DNA from: Polyangiaceae bacterium | GTDB lineage: Bacteria; Myxococcota_A; Polyangia; Polyangiales; Polyangiaceae | Reading direction: 5' to 3' | Length of the DNA stretch: 49,083 nt | Assembly: GCA_029261965.1 (NCBI GenBank) | Contig: JAJDAH010000170.1 | Location: 1 to 49,083, forward strand | Shown: piece by piece, positions 9,533-18,175 of the stretch | How positions within the stretch are numbered: the stretch's first letter is position 1 | How the letters are laid out: the number at the start of each line of letters is the position of its first letter | Notes under the pieces: generated by a model | What the model saw: the letters and a program-made list of their open reading frames with translations, nothing else | Told to the model about the DNA's origin: nothing | Databases searched by the model: none | Made by a program: the position numbers and the translations under genes

Positions 9533-11658
9533 CTCAGAAGATCTTGGTCGATGCCATCTCCTGCAGCCGGTGTCAGGCGACCAACGCAGGGGATTCTCGA
9601 TACTGCGCCCAATGTGGCGTGCAGCTCGTCGTCAGCGACGATGGCCGGACAGGCGCAACGCCGGGTTCACTTCACGCCGATTCTCTCGCCGAGCGACCAA
9701 CTCAAGCTCCGTCGGCCAGCCCGCCCGCCGAGACCGCGCATCTCGCCGACCCTTTGATCGGCATCGTCGTCGCCGACCGCTACCGAATTCAAGGTCTCCT
9801 CGGACGCGGCGGCATGGGCGTGGTCTACAAAGTAGAGCATGCCCAAATCGGCAAGCTCATGGCACTCAAGCTTCTGACCGGCGAGCTCACGCGGGACGAG
9901 GAGCTCGTTTCTCGGTTCAAGCGCGAAGCGTTGATGGCCAGCCGCCTTTCTCACCCCAACACGGTCCAGGTTTTCGATTTCGGTAGCTCCGACGGGCTGA
10001 CGTACCTCGCCATGGAGTTCTTGAACGGCGAGGACCTGGGCAAGGCGCTCGGCCACGGGCCGTTCGACTCGGTTCGCGCCGGCAAGATCATGATTCAAGC
10101 GTGCAGCTCACTCGCCGAGGCGCACGAGTTGAGCATCGTCCACCGCGATCTCAAGCCCGAAAACATCTTCCTGATGAAAGGGCGGTCCGGCGACGACGTC
10201 ATCAAAGTGCTGGATTTCGGCCTCGCGAAGCTCCGCGAGTCGAGTGAGCTCGCGGAGGTCACCACCGGTGGCGCCATAGTCGGGACCCCTTTCTACATGT
10301 CTCCAGAACAGATTCGTGGCGAAGATGTCGATCCTCGGAGCGACATCTATTCGCTCGGCGCCGTCTTGTGCACGTGTCTGACGGGACGCCCGCCATTCGA
10401 CGCACCGACTCCGATGGGGATCTTGACGAAGCATCTCACCGAGCCGCCCCCTTACATCGCAAACCTGTTTCCCGATCTAGGCATCTCGGCCGGCATGTCG
10501 CGCATCGTCTACCGGTCTTTGAGCAAGGAACCCGAAGACCGCCCGCAGAGCGTGCAAGCTCTGCAGCAAGCCATCGTGGACGAGATCCGGGGCAATACGC
10601 GGGGAAGTGTCGACAACTTGCTCGACTCCACGCGCGTCCGAAAGGTGGCGAAGCTGGCCGAAGACGCGGCCACACGCGACGAGGTCGCGATGTACGAGCG
10701 CAAGCTCCGTCGCCGCGGTTTGATGACGTGGCTCGGTGTCGGCGCGTTCGCCGTCGGCGTCGGAGGCGCCATCGGTTGGCGGCTCTGGCAAGCACCCAAT
10801 GTGCCAGTGACGGTCGAAGGCACCGAGCAAGAACCCAACGACAAACCCGGCGCCGCCAACCCGGTGGCCTTCGGGAGCGAAGTGAAAGGCAAGCTAGGCA
10901 GACGTCTCAATCAGGAGACGAGTGATCGCGATTTCTTCGCAGTGACGATCGGGGAGGAGCCCATCGAGGTGAGCACCACTTCGCTGCCGAACATGGCGCT
11001 TTGTGTGTGGGTGTACCCCTCGGGCGCCCAGCAACCGGTCGGCCGCTACTGCGCTGGCAATGCAAACCGCGACTTGGTCATCCCCGCGCTCCAGCTCGAA
11101 GCCGGCGACTACCTGTTCGCGGTGATGCAGGACCAGGGTCGCTACACCGCCGCTCCCCCGCCACCCGTGTACGAAAATGTCTCGGACAACTACACTTTCC
11201 GAGTGAGTGAAGCGGCGCTCGTAGACGGCGTGGAGATCGAGCCGAACGATGCACCGTCGAGTGGCAGACGAGTGAAGATTGGTGAAAAGATGTCGGGGCG
11301 CTTGACTTGGATGCGCGACGAAGACGTCGTCTGCGCGACAGGCAGCGGCAAGTTCCGATTCGTGGTCGAGGACGGCACCAAGTCAGCGCGACCCGCTCCG
11401 TCCGTGCTACAGGCGACGCCAATCGGCGGGCCTGCGGATGGGATCCCGGTCAGAATACACCACGGCAGCGCTCGCGGTGACGCCAACCCGATGGACACGC
11501 TGAGCCCATGGAAGGGACCCGTCACTACGGCCACCCGGGGCACCGATGCGTGCCTTCGGCTGGCTCTCGCTCCCAATCCGTGGGCGCCGACCCCTCACCC
11601 ACACATCGCTCCGGCGAGTGACGACGAGTATCTCGTCCATGTCGAGCCGGTTCCGTAG
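9529..11658 (+). CDS. Zinc-ribbon Ser/Thr protein kinase with extracytoplasmic PPC-like domain
   Basis: A 709-residue membrane kinase. A zinc ribbon (Cys12, 15, 26, 29) precedes a complete Hanks-type kinase domain from about 85: GRGGMGVVY loop, Lys114 (MALKLL), HRDLKPEN with Asp207, DFG Asp229, and the activation segment GTPFYMSPEQ. One membrane helix lies near 401-422. The outer part has two EPND signatures (EPNDKPGAA, EPNDAPSSG) typical of PPC beta-sandwich repeats and may sense a ligand. The GTG start at 9529 overlaps the preceding stop and gives the zinc ribbon at the N-terminus; the longer upstream frame lies inside the preceding gene. The catalytic residues predict an active kinase, and the upstream zinc-ribbon protein is a natural substrate candidate. 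Confidence 0.93.
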   Translation: MTQKILVDAISCSRCQATNAGDSRYCAQCGVQLVVSDDGRTGATPGSLHADSLAERPTQAPSASPPAETAHLADPLIGIVVADRYRIQGLLGRGGMGVVYKVEHAQIGKLMALKLLTGELTRDEELVSRFKREALMASRLSHPNTVQVFDFGSSDGLTYLAMEFLNGEDLGKALGHGPFDSVRAGKIMIQACSSLAEAHELSIVHRDLKPENIFLMKGRSGDDVIKVLDFGLAKLRESSELAEVTTGGAIVGTPFYMSPEQIRGEDVDPRSDIYSLGAVLCTCLTGRPPFDAPTPMGILTKHLTEPPPYIANLFPDLGISAGMSRIVYRSLSKEPEDRPQSVQALQQAIVDEIRGNTRGSVDNLLDSTRVRKVAKLAEDAATRDEVAMYERKLRRRGLMTWLGVGAFAVGVGGAIGWRLWQAPNVPVTVEGTEQEPNDKPGAANPVAFGSEVKGKLGRRLNQETSDRDFFAVTIGEEPIEVSTTSLPNMALCVWVYPSGAQQPVGRYCAGNANRDLVIPALQLEAGDYLFAVMQDQGRYTAAPPPPVYENVSDNYTFRVSEAALVDGVEIEPNDAPSSGRRVKIGEKMSGRLTWMRDEDVVCATGSGKFRFVVEDGTKSARPAPSVLQATPIGGPADGIPVRIHHGSARGDANPMDTLSPWKGPVTTATRGTDACLRLALAPNPWAPTPHPHIAPASDDEYLVHVEPVP

Positions 11659-12886
11659 CCCCGGCGCAATCACCGCGGTGTTCGCGGTGTCTCTGGCAGC
11701 GGTGGGCTCGCTGGACTCTGGCTCGAGCTGGGCGAAACCCACCGATCCCAACCTGCCGCAGCGGATCACCGTCGGCGTCGCTCGGGGCTCGATGCCCATG
11801 CCGCGCGTGGACCCAACGCGTCGCAGCCGATCGCGCGTGACGCTGCCTCGCTCACTTGGAGTCGAGTGGCGTACGCGCGTCCCAGGACAGATCGATCGCG
11901 GCATCGCTGTCGGCGAGGGCGGCAGCATCGTCGTCGCCACTTCGGCGGGCCAAATCCTCCAGCTCGACGCCGCCGGCAAGGTGGAATGGACGTTCCGTAC
12001 GGGTAGCGGCGCGGCGACGACGGATCCCGTCATCACCGCAGACGGCGCCAGAGGCTTCGTCACGAGCGGCAACGAATGGATCACCGTCGAGCCGAACGGC
12101 AAAGAGCGATACCGGGTGGCGTTGCCGTCGGGATCGGTGCGAGACGTCCTGCCCACCGCTGACGGAGGTGCCGTACTCGCGATCGGGCGCGAGCTACTTC
12201 GCTTCGAGCGCGATGGCATGCTGCGATCTCGGGCTCGGGGTGGGAATACGATGGCGCTCCTCGCCGATCGCACGGACACCGTCATCGTCACCGTCGAGGG
12301 CACGGTATCGGTTTGGCGCTCGGTGAACGTGCCTACGACCTCAGGACGGCTCGGCGGGCGCGCAACGGGGGGGATCGCGCTTCACGACCGACGCGTGTTT
12401 GCCATCGTCGACGCCAGTCGGGTCGTCACCCTCGATCTCGATTCACACGAACTCGCTACGCTGGTCGGTAACGGCACCCACCAGCTCTCGAACTCGCTCG
12501 CGCTCGGTTCCGGAGGCCAACTGACGACCGTCACCGATGATGGCGTGCTCCTGCGCCACGACCGTCGCGGCAAAGAAGTACTCCGGGTGGCGCTCGAACC
12601 GCTCGACGCCCTCGCGGACGCCGGCAGCCGATCGCGCGTCTCGGGCCCCCCGCTCATCGTCGATTCGTCGGGAACCGCAGCTTTCGTCCGCCCGGGGCTC
12701 GACGTGGGCGTCGTGCTCGGCAACGGCGAGCTCCGAGCGGGTCCCAACTCGGCATGTGGCGAACCGGTGGGGCTTTCTCCGACCGGCAGGGATGGAATTG
12801 CAATCGCTTGCCGGGCGGGAATCGTCGTCAGGCTGAGCGCCAAGCGCGCATCGACGGGCGACGGCGGTGCGAGTCGACGCCTCTAG
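11639..12886 (+). CDS. Exported PQQ/WD40-type beta-propeller protein
   Basis: A 415-residue protein with a Sec signal (MSSRFRSPGAITAVFAVSLA, cleavage near SSWA/KP). It then has repeated four-strand blade sequences such as GQILQLDAAGKVEWTFRTGSG, EWITVEPNGKERYRVALPSG and GVLLRHDRRGKEVLRVAL, which are characteristic of PQQ-like or quinoprotein propellers. No enzymatic residues are evident, so a binding or scaffolding role is likely. The start overlaps the kinase gene by 20 bases, making it the third gene of the operon. The context suggests that its periplasmic or surface propeller works with the outer domain of the kinase. Confidence 0.85.
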   Translation: MSSRFRSPGAITAVFAVSLAAVGSLDSGSSWAKPTDPNLPQRITVGVARGSMPMPRVDPTRRSRSRVTLPRSLGVEWRTRVPGQIDRGIAVGEGGSIVVATSAGQILQLDAAGKVEWTFRTGSGAATTDPVITADGARGFVTSGNEWITVEPNGKERYRVALPSGSVRDVLPTADGGAVLAIGRELLRFERDGMLRSRARGGNTMALLADRTDTVIVTVEGTVSVWRSVNVPTTSGRLGGRATGGIALHDRRVFAIVDASRVVTLDLDSHELATLVGNGTHQLSNSLALGSGGQLTTVTDDGVLLRHDRRGKEVLRVALEPLDALADAGSRSRVSGPPLIVDSSGTAAFVRPGLDVGVVLGNGELRAGPNSACGEPVGLSPTGRDGIAIACRAGIVVRLSAKRASTGDGGASRRL

Positions 12887-12939
12887 AAGCGGTGAGAGTC
12901 ACCCGCCGCAAGTATTCCGTGGATCGAAGACCGAGCGAC

Positions 12940-14715
12940 TCAGAAAACGCCGCGCGCGATCCAGCGATGCACCAGATCCGTGCTGAACGTGACCGCCACG
13001 AACGCCTCGGGCTGAACCTCTCGACGCGTCACCGGGTCGACGGGCTCACCGGTGGCATTGCGAAGCGCCGGGTCGCCCACCTGCGGACCGATCAGCTCCT
13101 GCACGACCTTGAAGCGAACGCCGCCGGAAATGTCGACGAATTGCAGCGGGTCGATCGACGCCCCGACGTAAATCGTTTCGAGCGGATCGACCAGCGAAAA
13201 CCCGACGAGCGGTCGAGGGATCAGCTGCCAGACATCGAAGACGGTGTCGTCGAGGTACCGTTCCTTCCAGACGTAGGCGCTCACGAACGCGACCGCGTCT
13301 AGATCGAGGCCGTCCTCGGTTCGGTGCACGCGGAAATCGGCAACGTTGTCGCCCTCGTTTCGGGGGCCGAAGGTGAGTCCATACTTCTTGGTGTTGTCGG
13401 GAATGGCCAGCGACGCGCCGAAGCTCACGTCGATCAAGATTGGGCTCAAGGTTTCGTAGGGAGCGATGTTGTAGACCTCGGTGTGACCGCCGTGGTGTCG
13501 TCCCCTGCGAAGGCGAGTCCGCTTGACGCTCAGCTTGACGTCATCGCCAGCGCCGTAGTGCCGGTGCATGGAGGTCGGCGAATTCGCCAACAAGGCCTCG
13601 GCGCGCGCGACATTGCCGACGAGCGACGTCAACATGCGCACCGCCTTCTTGCGCTTCTGCATCAGTTTGTGACTCGCTTTGCCGAGCTGGCGGGCTTGCT
13701 CAGCGGCTCGAACCTCTTGCCGAGCCGCGCGCAGCTCGGTTTCTACGCGACCGGCGTCGCTCGCGGCAGCGTCGACGGCTTGCTCGGCCTCTTGTTTAGC
13801 GCGCCCGAAACGCGCGTTCTCGAGATTGGCCAACGCCGCCTTGTGTGCCTGCTCGGCGCGCTCGAGCTCACGCTCGAGTCGTCGCGCCTGGTTCTTGGCT
13901 CCGCGGGCGTTGGCGCCCAGCTCTTGTGCCAGCTTACGAGCGCCGCTGGCCGCATTCTCGGCTTGGGCTATCGCTCGAGTCCAGGCGCCTCCAGAGCCCA
14001 CGCCGCTGGCCGCGGCACGCACCGCTTTTTCGACTCGCGTCCGTCGTGATGCGGGATCCCCACCACCAGCGTCGCACTGCATCCAAACGGCCTCGAGGGA
14101 AACCTCTTGACGCGCCTGCCTGACCACACGCGCCAACTCCTGGCGCGCGGCTTGAAGAGCGTCTCGCGCCGCCTTCGGATCCGCAAACGTTGCGGGGGCT
14201 CCACCTGCGGATGCAAACAAGGGGTCCGAGGACATCTTCGGGGGCAAACCGCCCGAAGGGTCGGCGCCAGTCACGTGATAGCGATAGCAAAGCGGGCTCA
14301 CCCCTTCGAAGCGCACCTCGAGATCGAGCGCACCACGCACGAGGCGACCAGGTTCTGCCTCGAGCTTGGGCGCGGACCCGCCCTTGAAAACGACGACTCG
14401 GCGGTTCGATTCGCCAGCGTCGGGTTCGCTCGGGGCTCCGCCCGAACCAAAACTCACGGATGCGCCGGCGGAAGCGGTCGGTCCGGCCGGAGGTGGTGCT
14501 TTGGAAGCCGGCGGCACGTTCATCGGAGGATTGGCCACGCTCGGAGCAGCGGGCGGCGTCGGCGCGGGACTCGCCGGCGCGGGGGCTCCCGCGGGTGATG
14601 GCGGCAGCGGCGGTGCCAGGGGCGGTGCCACTGGGGGGGTTGGACCGGGTTGTGCCGCCGCTGACCCAGCAGCCAACAGCACCGTGGACGTCATCAACAA
14701 CGATCGGATCTTCAT
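12940..14715 (-). CDS. Exported protein with long coiled coil and beta-rich C-terminus
   Basis: A 591-residue protein. The signal peptide is MKIRSLLMTSTVLLAAGSAAA (cleavage at AAA/QPG), followed by a Pro/Ala-rich linker and a small beta domain (VRGALDLEVRFEGVSPLCYRYHV). A long Ala/Arg/Glu-rich coiled coil comes next (about residues 190-390, with blocks such as RRLERELERAEQAHKAALAN). The C-terminal ~180-residue region is beta-rich and ends in an aromatic residue (WIARGVF), as outer-membrane or surface beta proteins often do. ATG 14715 was chosen for the signal peptide and a GGAG ten bases upstream. I do not recognise a named family. It may be an outer-membrane-anchored periplasmic protein; the strand topology of the C-terminus is uncertain. 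Confidence 0.75.
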   Translation of the reverse strand: MKIRSLLMTSTVLLAAGSAAAQPGPTPPVAPPLAPPLPPSPAGAPAPASPAPTPPAAPSVANPPMNVPPASKAPPPAGPTASAGASVSFGSGGAPSEPDAGESNRRVVVFKGGSAPKLEAEPGRLVRGALDLEVRFEGVSPLCYRYHVTGADPSGGLPPKMSSDPLFASAGGAPATFADPKAARDALQAARQELARVVRQARQEVSLEAVWMQCDAGGGDPASRRTRVEKAVRAAASGVGSGGAWTRAIAQAENAASGARKLAQELGANARGAKNQARRLERELERAEQAHKAALANLENARFGRAKQEAEQAVDAAASDAGRVETELRAARQEVRAAEQARQLGKASHKLMQKRKKAVRMLTSLVGNVARAEALLANSPTSMHRHYGAGDDVKLSVKRTRLRRGRHHGGHTEVYNIAPYETLSPILIDVSFGASLAIPDNTKKYGLTFGPRNEGDNVADFRVHRTEDGLDLDAVAFVSAYVWKERYLDDTVFDVWQLIPRPLVGFSLVDPLETIYVGASIDPLQFVDISGGVRFKVVQELIGPQVGDPALRNATGEPVDPVTRREVQPEAFVAVTFSTDLVHRWIARGVF

Positions 14716-14759
14716 CGAATTATTCACTCCCCGAGAGCTCGGAAAAACGAGGGCATGGA

Positions 14760-15443
14760 TCAACAGGATTGCTGAGGCCCGAGAAACTGCTCGATATCGA
14801 CACAGCCCAAGCCGATGAAGCCGGGCTCGAGAATCCCGCACACTCCGCGAGGCGTGCAACAACCCGGCAGCGTGATCGGCAACACGTTCGCGAGCTCGGG
14901 ACACGACGGGTCGGCCGATCCCGGGCCATCACGCGGCACACAACCATTGAACTCGGGCGCCAGGCTCGCAAAGTTCACGCCGCACTCGCCATCATCGGTG
15001 CAGCAAGACTCACCAACGGCGGCGGGCGGACACTGGCCGACGTCGCAGCTACCGCCAGGCGTCGGACCGGCCTGTAGACAAAGCTCCCGACAGCCATCGA
15101 TGTCTTCGCCACCGGTCTGGCAAACGCACGTCTCGAAACAAGACTCGCAGCCGCCGCAGTCGGGAAACAGCGTGCACGGACCCGTGTTGGGCGGGGTCCC
15201 CGGCGTGCCGGGATTACCGGTGATCGGGTCCGGGCATTCGCACGGGCCGAAGCGTTCTTCGGAAGTGCAGGCCTGAATCCCGACGAGTCCAGCGGGGCAT
15301 CCGCAGTTCACCTGAAATCCCGGAATGCACGCGCCTTCCTCCGGCTTGAACTCGAACTCGCCAGGATCGGCGTCCGAAAGACACGCCGCCATCAGAGCCG
15401 ACGCACCCAAAAGAGAAGCGAGAGCTAAGAGTCTTCGAAACAT
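14760..15443 (-). CDS. Cys-rich lipoprotein
   Basis: A 227-residue lipoprotein. MFRRLLALASLLGASALMAAC gives a clear lipobox (LMAAC). The mature part contains about 24 Cys in short clusters (CGCPAGLVGIQAC, CGGCESCFETCVC, CDVGQCPP, CCTDDGEC, CCTPRGVC), which implies a disulfide-rich extracellular fold. The CxxCFxTCxC pattern recurs in the CAP-domain lipoprotein at 42.3 kb (CSACADCLTQCTC), so a shared Cys motif appears on two secreted proteins here. ATG 15443 has GGGGAG six bases upstream. Function is unknown. Confidence 0.8.
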   Translation of the reverse strand: MFRRLLALASLLGASALMAACLSDADPGEFEFKPEEGACIPGFQVNCGCPAGLVGIQACTSEERFGPCECPDPITGNPGTPGTPPNTGPCTLFPDCGGCESCFETCVCQTGGEDIDGCRELCLQAGPTPGGSCDVGQCPPAAVGESCCTDDGECGVNFASLAPEFNGCVPRDGPGSADPSCPELANVLPITLPGCCTPRGVCGILEPGFIGLGCVDIEQFLGPQQSC

Positions 15444-15619
15444 GAAATCTCCCCGGATTGGCGGGCGTAGGGTAACACTTCGTCCCCATACTCGCGGCCG
15501 AATTTCCATGCGCATTCCGCGCAAGAGACGCCCGTGTTCCGTCCGCCCGCGCAGCATCAGTAAGTGTCAGCCGAGGTCTTGAACGAGAATGGATCGATGA
15601 GTCGGCAGAGGAGTCGAGA

Positions 15620-16501
15620 GTGAACCTCCGCCCATATTTTCAGCTGTGCCGCATTCCCAACGTGTTTACCGCATTCGCGAACGTGCTCGCGGGGGTGGTG
15701 CTCGTTCGGGGCGGAGCTCCGATTAAGACTGATTGGTGGCTGCTCGCGGCCACCGGCGCACTTTATTGCGGGGGCATGGTGCTCAACGACTTCTTCGATC
15801 GCGAGATCGATGCGGTCGAACGCCCCGACCGGCCCATCCCCTCCGGGCAGGTCAGCGCCTTTGGTGCTGGCATGTTTGGCTCATCGTTGCTCGCTGTCGG
15901 AGTTGGCATGGCGTCCTGGCACTCGACCCGCGCGACGATGACGGCCATTGCGCTCGTTGTTGCGATTCTCGCTTACGACGCTTGGCTCAAATCGAGCAGG
16001 CTCGGACCCGTGGCAATGGGATCGTGCCGCTTCTTGAACGTCGCCCTCGGCCTGAGTGCCGCGGAAGCCAGCTCACTGGACGTGTGGTGGGCGCCCGTCC
16101 TCGCGGGCCTGTTCACCGCAGCCATCACCGGCCTCTCGCAGCACGAGGTCGGAGGCACGGCGTCGGACCGCGTCCGACCCATCGTGCTCGCCCTCGGAGC
16201 GTTGGCCGGCCTACTCGCATTCGCCGCGGTGCGCTCGGCGCGGCCCGGGAGTTGGCAAGTACTGGCCACTGTAGCGCCGTTCTTCACGCTCGTACTGATT
16301 CGAGGTCGCCAGCTGTTCGGTCCGCTGTGGCTGAGCGCGGCCCCGCCGGACCTCGGCCGCGCCATCGGTGGGGGGATCCTGCTCATGCCGGCGATCGACG
16401 CGACCATCGTGGCTGCGCATGGCTCACCCGTGTGGGCGCTCGCCGTCGTCGTCGTCGGCGCGCCCGGCTACCTGCTGAAGCGCTGGTACTATCTGACCTG
16501 A
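15620..16501 (+). CDS. eboC: EboC-like UbiA-superfamily prenyltransferase
   Basis: A 293-residue polytopic membrane protein of the UbiA superfamily, with about eight or nine hydrophobic helices. The first aspartate-rich motif is intact: NDFFDREID (Asn56, Asp57, Asp60, Asp64) followed by RPDRPIPSG, the Mg/diphosphate-binding and active-site loop. The second canonical Asp-rich motif is replaced by YDAWLKSSRLGP (about 119-130), as I recall for the EboC branch. It starts with GTG 15620 behind GGAG. Together with the eboA/B/E/F-like genes downstream it marks an ebo cluster. The prenyl donor and acceptor are unknown. Assignment to EboC rather than another UbiA enzyme rests on the neighbourhood and on the CRxLN/YDAWLK motifs. 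Confidence 0.85.
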   Translation: MNLRPYFQLCRIPNVFTAFANVLAGVVLVRGGAPIKTDWWLLAATGALYCGGMVLNDFFDREIDAVERPDRPIPSGQVSAFGAGMFGSSLLAVGVGMASWHSTRATMTAIALVVAILAYDAWLKSSRLGPVAMGSCRFLNVALGLSAAEASSLDVWWAPVLAGLFTAAITGLSQHEVGGTASDRVRPIVLALGALAGLLAFAAVRSARPGSWQVLATVAPFFTLVLIRGRQLFGPLWLSAAPPDLGRAIGGGILLMPAIDATIVAAHGSPVWALAVVVVGAPGYLLKRWYYLT

Positions 16502-16529
16502 TCGCCCGTCTCGCGTGTCCGCAGCGGCT

Positions 16530-16558
16530 GGCCGTCGCTGGCCTGGACGGCCGTCTTT
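16530..16558 (+). terminator. Putative terminator after eboC
   Basis: GGCCGTC (16530-16536) and GACGGCC (16546-16552) form a perfect 7-bp stem with a 9-base loop, followed by GTCTTT. The tract is short, so strength is uncertain. It lies between eboC and the convergent GAF gene. Confidence 0.4.
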
Positions 16559-16568
16559 CAACGACCAG

Positions 16569-17039
16569 CTAGAGGGATTTCCCGAGCAAGGCGGCGCAGC
16601 TCGCCAACGTCGCCTTCTCGTCGTCGGTGTAGTCGTGTGCGCCAGGCTTGCCGACCCCGAGAGCTCCGGCAAGTCGTCCGCCCTCGTCGAACACCGGCAC
16701 GGCGATCGCTCCCTCGACACCGGTGAGCTTCGCACTCGGTTTCGCCACGCCCGAGGAGTCACTCTGAAGATTGCACACCGTCACCGGTTCACGACGCTGA
16801 ACACAGAGGCCGGCCATGCCCTTGCCGAACCGAATGCGCTCTGTCACCGCTGCAACAGGCGGCGGTAGCCCCTTCGAAGCGACCATCAGCAACACCGACT
16901 CGTCGTTGTCCGCGCGATGCAGCGTCACGGTCACCGCGCCAAAGGCAGTGGCGATCTCCTCGATCGCGAGATCGAACGATGGGCCGCTCGAGCTGGTGAG
17001 GGCGGCTTCAACCGAGCTGGGCAACGATGCAAGAGCCAT
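16569..17039 (-). CDS. Stand-alone GAF-domain protein
   Basis: A 156-residue single GAF domain. It shows the typical run FDLAIEEIATAFGAVTVTLHRAD, the ...RIRFGKGMAGLCVQRREPVTVCNL segment and the closing strand EGAIAVPVFDEGGRLAGALGVGKP. No output domain is attached. ATG 17039 is preferred over the ATG 15 bases upstream because GGAGGT (17052-17047) sits seven bases before it. The gene is inverted between eboC and eboA, and its divergent promoter region shares the 21-bp repeats with eboA. It could be a small-molecule sensor for the cluster, but nothing in the sequence identifies the ligand. Confidence 0.85.
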   Translation of the reverse strand: MALASLPSSVEAALTSSSGPSFDLAIEEIATAFGAVTVTLHRADNDESVLLMVASKGLPPPVAAVTERIRFGKGMAGLCVQRREPVTVCNLQSDSSGVAKPSAKLTGVEGAIAVPVFDEGGRLAGALGVGKPGAHDYTDDEKATLASCAALLGKSL

Positions 17040-17046
17040 GGGATCG

Positions 17047-17052
17047 ACCTCC
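17047..17052 (-). promoter_or_regulatory. Shine-Dalgarno sequence that decides the GAF gene start
   Basis: GGAGGT on the minus strand is 7 bases before ATG 17039. The alternative ATG at 17054 has no ribosome-binding sequence. Confidence 0.7.
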
Positions 17053-17119
17053 ATCCGAACGAAAGCAGGAGCGCGACCGAGTCTAGCGTCGAGTCTGCAG
17101 AAGTCCCAACATCGTCCGG

Positions 17120-17182
17120 GACGATCTCAGCTTCTGGGCAGACGATCCCAGCTTTTGGGCATACGATCTCAGCTTCTGGCGC
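17120..17182. repeat. Three 21-bp direct tandem repeats upstream of eboA
   Basis: Copies at 17120-17140, 17141-17161 and 17162-17182 share the core ACGATCTCAGCTTCTGGG with one to three differences each. A fourth, partial copy (ACGATCTC) begins at 17183. The period of exactly 21 bp is two turns of the helix, so any bound protein would line up on one face. The array lies in the 222-base spacer between the GAF gene and eboA, about 45 bp upstream of the proposed eboA -35 element. Confidence 0.85.
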
Positions 17183-17225
17183 ACGATCTCGTTCTCGGCG
17201 CGCTGGAGCGAAGGTTTCGACGTCG

Positions 17226-17254
17226 ATGACCACGATGAGACAAGCTGCTACCTT
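17226..17254 (+). promoter_or_regulatory. Putative eboA promoter
   Basis: ATGACC (17226-17231) resembles a -35 element, followed by a 17-bp spacer and TACCTT (17249-17254) as the -10. The -10 ends 7 bases before ATG 17262, predicting a leaderless mRNA. If this is correct, the in-frame ATG at 17226 is part of the promoter and not the start. Confidence 0.4.
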
Positions 17255-17261
17255 GCTCGCG

Positions 17262-18119
17262 ATGTCGGTCACCGAGCGCCAGGACGCGCTCATGAAACGG
17301 CTTCGGGCGGGTTGTCCCGAGAGCGGCGTGAGCTGGCTCGAAGAAGTCGCTCGCACCGCCCTCTCCGAGCGCTCGACGAAACGGCTGCTCGACGCGTTCC
17401 CCGCTACCGCACGGCGGCTGGGCACGGGGCTCCTGGCGACGACGACCACATGCGAGCCCGAGGGCACATCCAACTTCACTGCCGACGTGGGCGGCCGCGC
17501 GGTGCTCCTGTTGGTAGCCGCGGTGATCGATCCCGAAAACCTGAAGACCGTCACAGAAGCCGCCTACGACATCGGCGACACCCGCGAAAAGATTGCGGTT
17601 GTTCGTTCGCTCGGCCTCTTGCCGGACAACACGCAGCTCTTACCGCTCGCGCTCGATGCGGGTCGCACGAACGACGCGAACTTGTTCGCGGCCTTGGCGA
17701 CCGACAACCCCTACGCCTGTCAACGCTATCCGGAGCCGGATCTCAACAAGCTCGTCATGAAGGCGGCTTTCGTCGGGATCCCCATCGACCGAATCATCGG
17801 CCTCGAGCAGCGATGCAACCAGGATCTGGCACGTATGGGCATGGAGTACATCGATCAGCAGCAGTCGGCGGACCGCGATTTTCCGCCAGAGCTGTGGCTC
17901 GCCATCGGGCCCCACCCGCCGGCGGGAGCCGTGGCACGCATGATCGGCTACCTCAACCACAGCGTGGAAGCGCACCGCCTTGGCGCGGCTCGGGGCCTCG
18001 GAATGACCGCTGACGGCCGCGCCCGCGCGTTTTTGCAGGAGCGTTCGGCAGTGGAGGAGAGTCCCGAAGTCCGAGCTGAGGTCTTGCGCTCGCTCGAAGC
18101 CCTGTCGGCAACCGGTTGA
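17262..18119 (+). CDS. eboA: EboA-like protein
   Basis: A 285-residue soluble helical protein with the features I associate with the EboA family: DAGRTNDANLFAALATDNPY, a YPEPDLNKLVMKAAFVG block, IGLEQRCNQDLARMGMEYID and PPELWLAIG. No catalytic motif or membrane segment is visible. EboA proteins have no assigned biochemical function. Starts at 17226 and 17235 are possible, but 17262 leaves a plausible promoter and a short N-terminus (MSVTERQDALMKRL). It opens the co-directional run eboA-eboB-eboE-eboF. Confidence 0.8.
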   Translation: MSVTERQDALMKRLRAGCPESGVSWLEEVARTALSERSTKRLLDAFPATARRLGTGLLATTTTCEPEGTSNFTADVGGRAVLLLVAAVIDPENLKTVTEAAYDIGDTREKIAVVRSLGLLPDNTQLLPLALDAGRTNDANLFAALATDNPYACQRYPEPDLNKLVMKAAFVGIPIDRIIGLEQRCNQDLARMGMEYIDQQQSADRDFPPELWLAIGPHPPAGAVARMIGYLNHSVEAHRLGAARGLGMTADGRARAFLQERSAVEESPEVRAEVLRSLEALSATG

Positions 18120-18175
18120 CCGCCTGCTAGAAGAGACCACGGCGTCCACGCGCGCAAGGAAACACTGGATTAACG

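Noticed and set aside
15620-16501. UbiA-type gene as a quinone or chlorophyll-pathway prenyltransferase
   Set aside because: The typical second Asp-rich motif is missing and the neighbours are ebo genes, not quinone or tetrapyrrole genes.
16569-17039. GAF gene as a free-methionine-sulfoxide reductase
   Set aside because: That GAF enzyme needs a specific set of three catalytic cysteines; here the Cys positions do not fit by eye.
17226-17261. Upstream ATG codons (17226, 17235) as eboA start
   Set aside because: They overlap the proposed -35/-10 region and have poor ribosome-binding sequences. They remain possible if transcription begins further upstream.
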